Source: a bacterium (GTDB lineage: Bacteria > Zhuqueibacterota > Zhuqueibacteria > Residuimicrobiales > Residuimicrobiaceae). From it: a DNA stretch of 64,000 nt. Of the stretch, positions 45,766-54,645 are shown piece after piece. Each line of letters opens with the position of its first letter. Positions within the stretch are counted from its first letter, which is position 1. A program made the translations under genes and the position numbers. The stretch lies in the NCBI GenBank assembly GCA_029565685.1, contig JAKQNR010000045.1:1-64000 (forward strand), given 5' to 3'. Below the pieces are notes generated by a model. It ran no database searches. It had not been told where the DNA came from and was given only the letters and a program-made list of their open reading frames with translations.

Positions 45766-46887
45766 TTGTTTGATCGAGGTATTCGTATCTCTGACATAGA
45801 CGAACAGTTTATGAAGCGGGCGCTGCAGCTGGCCAGTAAAGGGCGCCGCTTCGTCAGTCCAAACCCCATGGTCGGCGCAGTGGTCGTCCGGGACGGCCGC
45901 ATCGTCGGCGAAGGCTACCATGAGAGATACGGCCAGGCGCATGCGGAGGTCAACGCTCTGCACGCAGCCGGGGACGCGAGCCACGGCGCCACGATCTATG
46001 TGACCTTGGAGCCCTGCTGTCATCAGGGAAAAACACCGCCCTGTGTGCAGGCCTTGTTGGATTCCGGAGTGAGCCGGGTGGTCATTGGCAGCAAAGATCC
46101 GAATCCGCTGGTGAACGGCAAGGGCATTCATATTCTGCAGGCCAAAGGCCTTCAGGTAAAGGTCGGTGTTCTGGAATCGTATTGCCGCCAATTGAACGAA
46201 GTTTATTTCCACTATATCACCACCGGCAAACCGCTCATCACCCTAAAGATGGCGCAAACGCTCGACGGCCGTATTGCCACCAGCACCGGTCATTCCAAAT
46301 GGATCACCTCGGAGGATTCCCGGGTGATGGCGCATCGGTTGCGCAGCCGTCATGACGCGGTGCTCGTCGGCATCGGCACAGTGTTGGCAGACGACCCGCA
46401 ATTGAGCGTGCGTCATGTGCGTGGGCCTTCGCCGCGCCGCATCATTCTGGACAGCCGGCTGCGCGTTCCTCTGGACGCCACCATGCTGTCGGATAAAAAT
46501 CCACATCTGACCATTTTGGTGACGACCGCGGCAGCGTCCAAGGAAAAGATAAATCGCATCACCGAACGCGGGGCTCTGGTTCTGGTGCTGCCAGAGAATG
46601 AACTGGGCTGGGTGAATCCGGAAGCGCTGTGGAAAAAAATGGCTGAGATGGGGATCGCCTCCGTGCTGGTGGAGGGCGGCAGCACCGTACACACAGAATG
46701 TTTGAAGCGGAAAAACGCGGATCGCATGGTCCTGTTCATCGCCCCGAAAATCCTCGGCAGCGGCATCGACGCCATCGGTGATCTGGGCATTCGAAACATC
46801 AATTCCGCTTTGACGCTGTCTGAGGTGCGCATGCGCAACTTTGGCAAGGACGTCATGATCGCAGGCAAGATCAACTATAGCTGGTAA
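45766..46887 (+). CDS. ribD: Riboflavin biosynthesis deaminase/reductase
   Basis: About 373 residues if translation starts at TTG 45766; an ATG at 45811 would cut into the first helix (DEQFMKRALQLASKG), so the TTG or an unseen alternative is more likely. The deaminase domain has HAEVNAL and PCCHQGKTPPC zinc ligands; the reductase domain starts near 150 (KPLITLKMAQTLDGRIA, VLVGIGTVLADDP, VEGGSTVH). It performs the second and third steps of riboflavin synthesis. First gene of a four-gene operon. No Shine-Dalgarno is obvious at the chosen start, so the exact N-terminus is uncertain. Confidence 0.93.
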   Translation: MFDRGIRISDIDEQFMKRALQLASKGRRFVSPNPMVGAVVVRDGRIVGEGYHERYGQAHAEVNALHAAGDASHGATIYVTLEPCCHQGKTPPCVQALLDSGVSRVVIGSKDPNPLVNGKGIHILQAKGLQVKVGVLESYCRQLNEVYFHYITTGKPLITLKMAQTLDGRIATSTGHSKWITSEDSRVMAHRLRSRHDAVLVGIGTVLADDPQLSVRHVRGPSPRRIILDSRLRVPLDATMLSDKNPHLTILVTTAAASKEKINRITERGALVLVLPENELGWVNPEALWKKMAEMGIASVLVEGGSTVHTECLKRKNADRMVLFIAPKILGSGIDAIGDLGIRNINSALTLSEVRMRNFGKDVMIAGKINYSW

Positions 46888-46892
46888 AATCC

Positions 46893-47531
46893 ATGTTCAC
46901 TGGTCTGGTGGAAGAGATCGGCATGATTCGGGCCGCGACCCGGCAGCAGGGCGGCGTTCGATTCGTCGTCTCTGCGCAGCGGGTGCTGGAAGGCCTGAAG
47001 ATCGGCGACAGTGTGGCGGTAAGCGGCGTGTGTCTGACCGTGATTAAAAAAGGATCGGACCGTTTCGAGGTGGATGCCGTACAGGAGACGCTGCAGCGCA
47101 GTGCGCTGGCGCGTTGGACAGAAGGGACTGCCGTCAACTTGGAGCGCGCTCTGGCGGTGGGTGGAAGAGTGGGCGGTCATTTCGTGCAGGGGCATGTGGA
47201 CGGCATCGGCCGGGTGCAGGATTTGCAGACGCGGCCGCCGGGTTATTGGCTCACCCTGCAGCTGTCCGGCGATTGCGCCGCCCTGTGCGTGGAAAAAGGC
47301 TCCATCGCCATCGATGGCGTCAGCCTCACCATCGCCCAGGTGAAAGAGGAGGTGATTTCGCTGGCGGTGATTCCGCATACGGCAGAGCATACCACCCTGC
47401 GTTACAAACAGATAGGCGATGAGGTGAATGTGGAGACCGATCTTCTCGGCAAATATGTGCAACGTCTGCTGACCGGCGGAAGGCCGGCGTCAGGATTGAC
47501 TATGGAAAAATTATCCGACTGGGGTTTTTAA
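46893..47531 (+). CDS. ribE: Riboflavin synthase alpha chain
   Basis: 212 residues with the expected two lumazine-binding barrels: MFTGLVEEIG and VSGVCLTVIKKG in the first, GGHFVQGHVDGIG and SIAIDGVSLTI in the second. It dismutates two dimethylribityllumazine molecules into riboflavin and a pyrimidine. It starts 5 bp after ribD. Confidence 0.96.
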   Translation: MFTGLVEEIGMIRAATRQQGGVRFVVSAQRVLEGLKIGDSVAVSGVCLTVIKKGSDRFEVDAVQETLQRSALARWTEGTAVNLERALAVGGRVGGHFVQGHVDGIGRVQDLQTRPPGYWLTLQLSGDCAALCVEKGSIAIDGVSLTIAQVKEEVISLAVIPHTAEHTTLRYKQIGDEVNVETDLLGKYVQRLLTGGRPASGLTMEKLSDWGF

Positions 47532-47584
47532 ATAGCATCGCCGTTTGGGCGAGTCGTAACCAATAACCGGTGTTACGCTTTCTG

Positions 47585-48826
47585 ATGAAGAACAAACCAA
47601 AAACAGAAACCTTTGCCTTTGATTCCATCGCCGATGCGGTGCAAGATCTCCGCGCCGGCAAAATCATCATTGTCGTGGATGATGAGAACCGGGAGAACGA
47701 AGGCGATTTTATCCAGCTGGCGGATCATGTGACGCCGGAGAGCATCAATTTCATGGCCACACACGGGCGCGGTTTGATCTGTACGCCTCTGCCGGCGAGA
47801 CGGCTGGAAGAGCTCGATATCTATCCCATGGTGCCGCGCAACACCGCTTTGCTGGGCACCGCGTTCACCGTTTCAGTGGATTACCGGCATGAACCGGTGA
47901 CCACCGGCATCTCGGCTGCAGACCGCGCCTGCACCATCCGTGCGTTGGTCGATCCAAAGGCAGCGCCCTCTGATTTTGCCAAACCTGGACATGTGTTTCC
48001 TATCGCCGCTGCCAACGGCGGTGTGTTGCGTCGCGCCGGCCATACCGAGGCGGTGGTGGACCTCGCCCGTCTTGCCGGCGGTTCTCTGGGCGGAGTGCTC
48101 TGCGAGATCATGGCTGAGGATGGAACCATGGCCCGTCTGCCGTCGTTGATTCAAATGGCGAAGCAGTTCGGCCTGCGTCTGATCAGCGTCCGTTCGTTGA
48201 TCGAGTACCGCCGTCAGCACGAAAACCTCATCAAGCTCATCTCCCAGGCGGATCTTCCGACCAGGTTCGGCCATTTTACTATTTATGTTTTTCAGAGCGA
48301 GGTGGACGACCATCATCATGTCGCGCTGGTCAGAGGCGATGTGCGCACTCCGGAGCCGGTTCTGGTGCGGGTCCATTCACAGTGTCTGACCGGCGATGTG
48401 TTTGGTTCCCTGCGCTGTGATTGCGGCGAACAGATGGCCTTGGCGTTGCAACAGATCGACCGCGAAGGGCGCGGCGTATTTCTCTACATGCGTCAGGAGG
48501 GCCGCGGCATCGGTCTGGCCAACAAAATCCGGGCGTACGCCTTGCAGGATGCCGGCAAGGATACGGTGGAGGCCAACGAAGCGCTGGGATACAAAGCGGA
48601 TTTGCGCGATTATGGCATCGGCGCCCAGATTCTGGCTGAACTGGGCATTCGCCGTCTGCGCCTGCTGACCAATAATCCCAAAAAGATCATCGGACTGGAG
48701 GGCTATGGTTTGGAGGTGGTGGAACGGGTGGCGATCGAAGTGGCGCCCAACAACGTCAACGCCTGTTATCTGAAAACCAAACGGGACAAGATGGGGCACT
48801 TGATTTTACAGGATGAATCCGAGTGA
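47585..48826 (+). CDS. ribBA: Bifunctional DHBP synthase / GTP cyclohydrolase II
   Basis: 413 residues from the ATG; a GTG 15 bases upstream is also possible, and neither has a strong ribosome binding site. The N-terminal DHBP synthase has [13 protein letters not shown] and [11 protein letters not shown]; the C-terminal GTP cyclohydrolase II has the zinc site [17 protein letters not shown], then [11 protein letters not shown] and LTNNPKK. It supplies both precursors for riboflavin. The two domains are intact, so this is a true bifunctional RibBA. Confidence 0.96.
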   Translation: MKNKPKTETFAFDSIADAVQDLRAGKIIIVVDDENRENEGDFIQLADHVTPESINFMATHGRGLICTPLPARRLEELDIYPMVPRNTALLGTAFTVSVDYRHEPVTTGISAADRACTIRALVDPKAAPSDFAKPGHVFPIAAANGGVLRRAGHTEAVVDLARLAGGSLGGVLCEIMAEDGTMARLPSLIQMAKQFGLRLISVRSLIEYRRQHENLIKLISQADLPTRFGHFTIYVFQSEVDDHHHVALVRGDVRTPEPVLVRVHSQCLTGDVFGSLRCDCGEQMALALQQIDREGRGVFLYMRQEGRGIGLANKIRAYALQDAGKDTVEANEALGYKADLRDYGIGAQILAELGIRRLRLLTNNPKKIIGLEGYGLEVVERVAIEVAPNNVNACYLKTKRDKMGHLILQDESE

Positions 48827-48881
48827 AATCGTTCCCTGGTTCTAGTTAGGTTCAGGCTTCATTCAATCATAAAGGGATCCT

Positions 48882-49352
48882 ATGGCCAAAATAATGGAAG
48901 GTCAATTGACAGCGGCCGGCAAACGGTTCGGCATTGTCGTCAGCCGGTTCAACGAACTCATCTGCCGCAAGCTGCTGGAAGGAAGTCTGGATTGCCTGAA
49001 GCGCCATGGCGCTGATGCGAATCAGATCGAAATCGCCTGGGTGCCCGGATCGTTTGAAATTCCAGCAGCGGCCAAAAAGATGGCGCAGAGCGGGAAATAT
49101 GATGCGATCATCTGCCTGGGCGCGGTGATCCGCGGCGCCACGCCGCATTTCGAGTACATATCGGCTGAGGTGACCAAAGGCATCGCCCAGGTGAGCCTGG
49201 ACAGCGGTCTGCCCGTGGCCTATGGCGTGATCACACCCGATACTCTGGAACAGGCGCTGGAACGGGCCGGCTCCAAGGCAGGCAACAAAGGCTGGGATGC
49301 AGCGCTTTCGGCCATTGAAATGGCCGACCTGTTCACTCAGATCTGTGTTTGA
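48882..49352 (+). CDS. ribH: Lumazine synthase
   Basis: 156 residues. [33 protein letters not shown] and [20 protein letters not shown] are characteristic of the enzyme that condenses the butanone phosphate and ribitylamino-pyrimidine. AAAGGGATCCT precedes the ATG. Last gene of the rib operon. Confidence 0.97.
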   Translation: MAKIMEGQLTAAGKRFGIVVSRFNELICRKLLEGSLDCLKRHGADANQIEIAWVPGSFEIPAAAKKMAQSGKYDAIICLGAVIRGATPHFEYISAEVTKGIAQVSLDSGLPVAYGVITPDTLEQALERAGSKAGNKGWDAALSAIEMADLFTQICV

Positions 49353-49449
49353 GGTCTGCGGTTTTTCCGCCGGCCGTGAGGGCTCCTCTCAGGAACCATT
49401 AGGGCAGAACTCTGCCGCCGTTTCTTACCCGGCCCTGGACCAACATACC

Positions 49450-51672
49450 ATGGTGTCGCTCATGCGCAATAAACAACCCAGTTCCACTCACAGGATCCGT
49501 CTTTGGCTTTTGTCGGCGCTATTCCTCCTCGTCCTTTTCTTCCCCCCACGGTTGCAGGCCGCGGTGGGGGACTGGAAGACCTACACCAGCGTCCGCAACG
49601 TTCGCCAGGTGGTCTGCCGCGACAGCCTGCTCTGGGGCGCCACCAGCGGCGGCGTCATCCAATACAACGTCCTTCGCGGAACCCTGGTCGCCTTTACCAA
49701 CTCGGAAGGATTGGCCGGCAATGATATCGTCGCCATTGCGCTGGATCAGCGCGGACGCGTTTGGGCGGCGCTCAGCAACGGCAAACTGAACCTTTATTCG
49801 CCTGCCAGCAAGACCTGGACTTTGATCAACGACTATAGCGGATATCAAATTCAGGATCTCTATCCTCATGGGGATTCGATCCTGGTTTGTCTATCGATCG
49901 GCATCAGCTTGTTCAACACTCGGCGTTGGGAGGTGAAGGAGACCTACAAAATCGGCGATGTACGGCGGGTGGCTGTGGACGGCCGCGAAATCTGGGCTGC
50001 GTGCAAGGACGGCGTGCGCAGAGCCAGTTTTGATTTTCCCAATCTGATGGCGCCGAACGCCTGGACCCGTTACACCACTGCCGATGGACTGATGCAGAAC
50101 GAAGCGTTCGCCGTACAGGCCTTCAACGGCCGGATTTTTGTCGCCGGCAAGCCCGGCCTTTCGGTTTTCGACGGCGTTCAGTGGCTGCCCGCTGAATTGC
50201 CCGATTTTTCCGTTTTTGATTTGACGCTTTGGCGCGACAAATTGCTGGCGGTCACTGGCGCCGGCATCTGGGTGCGGGACGCTTCCGGCTTTTGGAGCCG
50301 GCTGGCGAATTGGCTCGATAGCGCGCAACGTGCGGCCGTGGATCAGAACCAGGCGATCTGGCTGGCTTTGCCAGAAATCGGACTGGGGTATTATCAACAG
50401 GGCGCAAGCCAATGGACGATCACCACGCCCGACGGCCCGGCGGACAACAAATTCAGCGCTCTGGCTTTTGATCACAACGGCCACCTCTGGACTGCGTCGC
50501 CCAGCGCCGGCATCTCCCGCTTTGACGGCAAGCGCTGGCGCACCTTTTCCTTAGCGAATAAAAAATTGCCGGCGAATGATTTCCGCGATCTCGCGGTCGA
50601 TAACCGGAATCGTGTCTGGGCGGCGAGCTGGGGCGCCGGCGTGGCGGTGTTCGAAACCGATGATCGCGACAGCATCACCGTGTCCATGATCAATTCCAGC
50701 GACAAACGACTGTCCGGCATCAGCGGCGACGCCAACTATGTTGTGGTGACGGGAATAGAAAAAGATCCGCAGGGGAACCTGTGGCTGCTCAATTCACACG
50801 CGGCCGATCGCCGTGTGGTTGCAGTAACCGACAGTCTCGGCCACTGGCAGTACTTTTCCACTTTTGATGGTCTGCGCTCTCTCTATCCCACTGCGCTCGC
50901 GATCGATGCAAACGGCCGCAAGTGGATCGGCAGCTTTGACGCCGGCATCTCGGTGGTGGATGACAACAACACCCCGTTCAGCAAAGCCGACGATGACCTC
51001 AGTCAGGGTTTGAGCAGCCAAGATAATTTGATTTCGCTCAGCATCGCCGGTCTGGCTGCGGATCGGGACGGTTTGATCTGGATCGCCACTCCGCTGGGGC
51101 TGCAATACTGGTACAATGGCCAGCTGAAAAACCCCCATTTCAACGTCATCAACGAAAACGTCCACTGCGTGGCTGTGGATGTGCGCAATAACAAGTGGAT
51201 CGGCACCGCAGGCGGCTTGACGGTGCTCGAGTCGGACGGCTATGCCAACCAACATTACTCCACCTCCAACAGCGCGCTGGTGTCGGATTTTATCACCTGT
51301 TTCGCCTTTGATGAAAAACTCGGGTACGCTTTTATCGGCACCACCAACGGATTGTCGCGTCTGGAAACGCCGTACACCAAACCGGCGGAAGATCTGAGCC
51401 AGTTGACCGGCTATCCGAATCCGTTCGTGCTCACCGGCCCGGGCTCTCATTTTTATGTGGAGAACCTGGCGGAGAAATCCTCGCTGCGGATTTACACGCC
51501 GGAAGGATATCTGGTCCGGCATATCCCCCAGGCCAAAATCCTCGGCTCGCGGGTCAGCTGGGACGGACGCAACGACCGTGGCGAATACGTGGCCAGCGGA
51601 GTGTACGTTTATCTGGTCAGCACCGAGAACGGACTCAGTCAGGCCGGCAAAGTGGCGGTGATTCGGCCGTAA
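49450..51672 (+). CDS. PorZ-like double propeller protein with type IX-like C-terminal domain
   Basis: 740 residues from ATG 49450 (a second ATG at 49462 is possible). A signal peptide (WLLSALFLLVLFFPPRLQA) is followed by many propeller blades of the two-component-regulator type, recognisable by repeats such as DQRGRVWAALSNG, DHNGHLWTASPSAG, DNRNRVWAASWGAG and DANGRKWIGSFDAG. From about residue 650 a beta-sandwich of the sorting-domain type follows (YPNPFV, then WDGRNDRGEYVASGVYVY and GKVAVIR). The arrangement of many blades plus such a C-terminus matches PorZ of the type IX secretion system. No other T9SS gene is in the window. Confidence 0.82.
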   Translation: MVSLMRNKQPSSTHRIRLWLLSALFLLVLFFPPRLQAAVGDWKTYTSVRNVRQVVCRDSLLWGATSGGVIQYNVLRGTLVAFTNSEGLAGNDIVAIALDQRGRVWAALSNGKLNLYSPASKTWTLINDYSGYQIQDLYPHGDSILVCLSIGISLFNTRRWEVKETYKIGDVRRVAVDGREIWAACKDGVRRASFDFPNLMAPNAWTRYTTADGLMQNEAFAVQAFNGRIFVAGKPGLSVFDGVQWLPAELPDFSVFDLTLWRDKLLAVTGAGIWVRDASGFWSRLANWLDSAQRAAVDQNQAIWLALPEIGLGYYQQGASQWTITTPDGPADNKFSALAFDHNGHLWTASPSAGISRFDGKRWRTFSLANKKLPANDFRDLAVDNRNRVWAASWGAGVAVFETDDRDSITVSMINSSDKRLSGISGDANYVVVTGIEKDPQGNLWLLNSHAADRRVVAVTDSLGHWQYFSTFDGLRSLYPTALAIDANGRKWIGSFDAGISVVDDNNTPFSKADDDLSQGLSSQDNLISLSIAGLAADRDGLIWIATPLGLQYWYNGQLKNPHFNVINENVHCVAVDVRNNKWIGTAGGLTVLESDGYANQHYSTSNSALVSDFITCFAFDEKLGYAFIGTTNGLSRLETPYTKPAEDLSQLTGYPNPFVLTGPGSHFYVENLAEKSSLRIYTPEGYLVRHIPQAKILGSRVSWDGRNDRGEYVASGVYVYLVSTENGLSQAGKVAVIRP

Positions 51673-51727
51673 CCTCTTGTTTCGGGTGGTGTTCCCCTTT
51701 TTCGTCGTTTTTTTTGCGAAAAACAGC

Positions 51728-51756
51728 TTGCAATTTTATCTTTTAATTGTTTAATT
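51728..51756 (+). promoter_or_regulatory. Promoter for recN
   Basis: TTGCAA (51728-51733), 17 bp, TTAATT (51751-51756). A TTG at 51747 lies inside this promoter, so the recN start is the ATG at 51798. Confidence 0.55.
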
Positions 51757-51797
51757 TAATTGAGACCAGATCCGGGTCGCACTGGGACGCTCACTGC

Positions 51798-53510
51798 ATG
51801 CTCAACTCGCTCTACGCGAAAAATTTCATTCTGCTGGATGAACTGAAAATCGCTTTTCAGCCTGGGCTCAACGTCATCACCGGCGAGACCGGTGCGGGAA
51901 AATCGATTTTAATCGGCGCTTTGAGTGGGCTGCTGGGTGAGCGTTTGACCAAAGAGGTGGTCCGCAGCGGCAGCGACAAGGCGATCCTTGAAGCCGAATT
52001 CGCCGCCGGCGACTTGCCCTCGGTGCGCGAGTTTTTACAGCAGAATGATCTGGACGACGACAGCGTTTTGTTGATCCGTCGTGAAATCACCAGCAGCGGC
52101 AAGGGACGCTGTTTCATCAACGATCAGCCGGTGCCGATCACGCTGTTGCAAAAGCTCGGCGATCGGCTGGTGGATCTGCACGGTCAACATGAACATCAGC
52201 TGTTGCTGCAACCGCAACACCACGGCGCGTATTTGGATGCGTTTCTCGATTTGTCCGCTTCGCTGGCAGATCTGCGCGAGGGATTAAACGGATTTCACCA
52301 GTCGCTCAAGGAACTGCACGAGACGCAGGCGCAGGCGGAGTCGCTGAAGCAGAAACGGGATTATCTTCAATTTCAGTACCATGAGATTCACAGCCTGGAT
52401 CCAACCGCCGGGGAAGATGACGCGCTTCGTCAGGAAGAGAATATCCTTCGGCACGCTGAGTCGATCTTTGAGAAGACGCACAAACTGTATGCCGCGATCT
52501 ATGAGGCCGAGGGATCGGTTTCAGAAACTCTGGCTGCCGCGGACAGCACGCTCAATGAACTGGCCGCCATCGATCCCAGATTTCAGGCCTTGGCCGCAGA
52601 ATGCCGCAACGCGCGCATCGTCATCGATGAGTTGGCCACAGGGCTTCGCCGCTATCACGAGGGCGTGGAAGTGGATCCCGACCGGCTGGAGAAGATTCGG
52701 AGCCGTTTGTCAGCGCTGGCCGGACTGAAGAAAAAATACGGCGGGGATCTGGATAAAGTTCTTGCGCATCAGCAACGGGTACGGCAGGAACTCGATCTGC
52801 TGGACAATCTCGACGACACGCTCTCTGCGTTGCGCAAGCGGCTGGAAGAAGAGCGCGAAAAATTGGCGCAACAGTGCGCCGTGATCTCACAACGACGGAT
52901 GCAGGCGAGAGCCGCCTTCGCTGAGCAGGTGGTTTCGATTTTAAGCCGGCTGGGGATGGGAAAGGCCCGGTTCGAGGTGGCGCTGCATCAGCGGATCGGA
53001 GAGGAAGAGCCGTACATTATGCGCGACCGTCAGCCGATCCGGGTGACCGCCTCCGGCGCTGAGCAGGTCGAATTTCTCATGGCCACCAATCCGGGAGAGG
53101 GATTCAAACCATTGGTGGATATCGCCTCAGGCGGCGAAATCTCGCGCGTCATGCTGGCGCTCAAGACACTTTTGGCCAAGGTCGACCACGTGCCGGTGTT
53201 GGTTTTTGACGAGATCGACATCGGCATTTCTGGACGCATCGCCTTCAGCGTGGGCCGTTGCCTGCAGCAGCTGTCGGCCGATCACCAGGTTCTTTGTATC
53301 ACTCATCTGCCGCAGATCGCCTGCATGGGGCGTCACCATCTGTTGGTGGAAAAAACCGGCGATGACCGATCGACGCGCACCCGGGTCACCGCTTTGAAAC
53401 GGGAGGAGCGGCTGCAGCAGATCGCGCGGCTTTTAGGCGGCGCCGAAGTGACGCCGGCCTATCTCGAGAGCGCCAAACAGTTGATGGAAGAAGCGGAAAG
53501 AAACAACTGA
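51798..53510 (+). CDS. recN: DNA repair ATPase RecN
   Basis: 570 residues. Walker A GETGAGKS lies near residue 35, long coiled-coil arms fill the middle, and the C-terminal ABC half has SGGEISRVMLALK and Walker B VLVFDEIDIGISG followed by CITHLPQIACMG. RecN is an SMC-like protein that gathers DNA ends during double-strand break repair. The ATG is preferred over an upstream TTG that falls within the promoter. No SOS box was recognised. Confidence 0.95.
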   Translation: MLNSLYAKNFILLDELKIAFQPGLNVITGETGAGKSILIGALSGLLGERLTKEVVRSGSDKAILEAEFAAGDLPSVREFLQQNDLDDDSVLLIRREITSSGKGRCFINDQPVPITLLQKLGDRLVDLHGQHEHQLLLQPQHHGAYLDAFLDLSASLADLREGLNGFHQSLKELHETQAQAESLKQKRDYLQFQYHEIHSLDPTAGEDDALRQEENILRHAESIFEKTHKLYAAIYEAEGSVSETLAAADSTLNELAAIDPRFQALAAECRNARIVIDELATGLRRYHEGVEVDPDRLEKIRSRLSALAGLKKKYGGDLDKVLAHQQRVRQELDLLDNLDDTLSALRKRLEEEREKLAQQCAVISQRRMQARAAFAEQVVSILSRLGMGKARFEVALHQRIGEEEPYIMRDRQPIRVTASGAEQVEFLMATNPGEGFKPLVDIASGGEISRVMLALKTLLAKVDHVPVLVFDEIDIGISGRIAFSVGRCLQQLSADHQVLCITHLPQIACMGRHHLLVEKTGDDRSTRTRVTALKREERLQQIARLLGGAEVTPAYLESAKQLMEEAERNN

Positions 53511-53610
53511 ATCCATGGATCATCCGCGCTTGGATGCATGGTGGAGGGAAGCGTTTCTAATAAAAAGGGTTTTGCTGCTTGGGTTTTGCACCTAATTTTG
53601 TGAGGACGCC

Positions 53611-54528
53611 ATGTTCAAGCTGTCACGTTCTGCCTGGATGGTGCTGATCGCCATCCTCATCATACTGGTCGGACTGTTTTTAGTCTGCGCCCAGCGTCAA
53701 GCCACTGAGGCTGCCGACGGAGAGGATCTAGCGGTCGATGATGACCAGTTTAAACAGGAATTGCTGCAGTTGCTCGATCTTACCGAGGACTCGACCGCTG
53801 TGACCGAATCCCCTGATGTGGATATCACCGCTCAGCCTGAGGATGATGTACTCGCGCTGCTGGAGACGGAAAAGTCAAGCAAGCAGGATGCCGGCCAGAA
53901 CGCTAAGCCACAGCTGGACACGCCGTCCCAGACGACCTCCGACAATCTGGGCATATCGGCTGAGATGTTCAACAAACTCAAGGGCGATGTGAACCGCCTG
54001 GAGCGCGATTTAGAGGCCCGCAGCGCCGCGGTGGACAGCCTGCGCGCCATTTTGAATAATCGCAACAGCCGCTTACAGGAACTGGAGGCGCGCGTTGCCG
54101 GCCTGACCTCCCAATCGTCGGCCGTCCGCCCGCGCCGCAGCCAGGGGAAGACCGGTTCCTCGGCGGTGAAAAGCGGCTACGAAAAGGCGCGCGAATTGTT
54201 CGAATCCTACCAATATCGCGACGCCATCAACGCCTTCACCCGGCTGCTCGAACAGAATCCGGATGACGTGCTTGCGGACAACTGCCAATACTGGATCGGC
54301 GAGTCCTATTTCGGTCTGAAGGAATATCAGCAGGCGATTATGGAGTTCCAAAAAGTCTTTGCCTACTCCATGACTGATAAGTACGACGATGCCCAGCTTA
54401 TGATCGGTCTTTCCTACGTGCGCAGCGGTCAGAAGGAAAAGGCGCAGAAAGAGTTTGAAACCTTCCTGAACACCTATGCCGGCAGTGAATACGCCGGCGT
54501 GGCCAGGAGATATTACCGAGAGATCTGA
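53611..54528 (+). CDS. Membrane-anchored TPR protein (YbgF/CpoB-like)
   Basis: 305 residues. A single N-terminal membrane segment (AWMVLIAILIILVGLFLVCA) is followed by an acidic linker, a coiled-coil stretch (MFNKLKGDVNRLERDLEARS) and, from about 190, three tetratricopeptide-like repeats (YEKARELFESYQYRDAINAF, WIGESYFGLKEYQQAIMEF, MIGLSYVRSGQKEKAQKEF). It resembles CpoB/YbgF of the Tol-Pal system, though no tol or pal gene is adjacent. FLVC is not a good lipobox, so it is probably a transmembrane protein. GAGGACGCC precedes the ATG. Confidence 0.8.
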   Translation: MFKLSRSAWMVLIAILIILVGLFLVCAQRQATEAADGEDLAVDDDQFKQELLQLLDLTEDSTAVTESPDVDITAQPEDDVLALLETEKSSKQDAGQNAKPQLDTPSQTTSDNLGISAEMFNKLKGDVNRLERDLEARSAAVDSLRAILNNRNSRLQELEARVAGLTSQSSAVRPRRSQGKTGSSAVKSGYEKARELFESYQYRDAINAFTRLLEQNPDDVLADNCQYWIGESYFGLKEYQQAIMEFQKVFAYSMTDKYDDAQLMIGLSYVRSGQKEKAQKEFETFLNTYAGSEYAGVARRYYREI

Positions 54529-54537
54529 ACGGTCCTG

Positions 54538-54563
54538 CCGGGACGGGCCCTCGCCCGTCCCGG
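54538..54563 (+). terminator. Perfect 10-bp GC hairpin between TPR gene and dnaE, no T-run
   Basis: CCGGGACGGG and CCCGTCCCGG pair completely around CCCTCG. Without a T-tract it may be a Rho-type or stabilising structure. Confidence 0.45.
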
Positions 54564-54645
54564 TGTGCCGGTTGCAACGCCCTTCCCGCCTTCTGCTCAT
54601 CCTGCATTGTGAAGCATCATTCATCATTTAACAGACGAGATTTTC

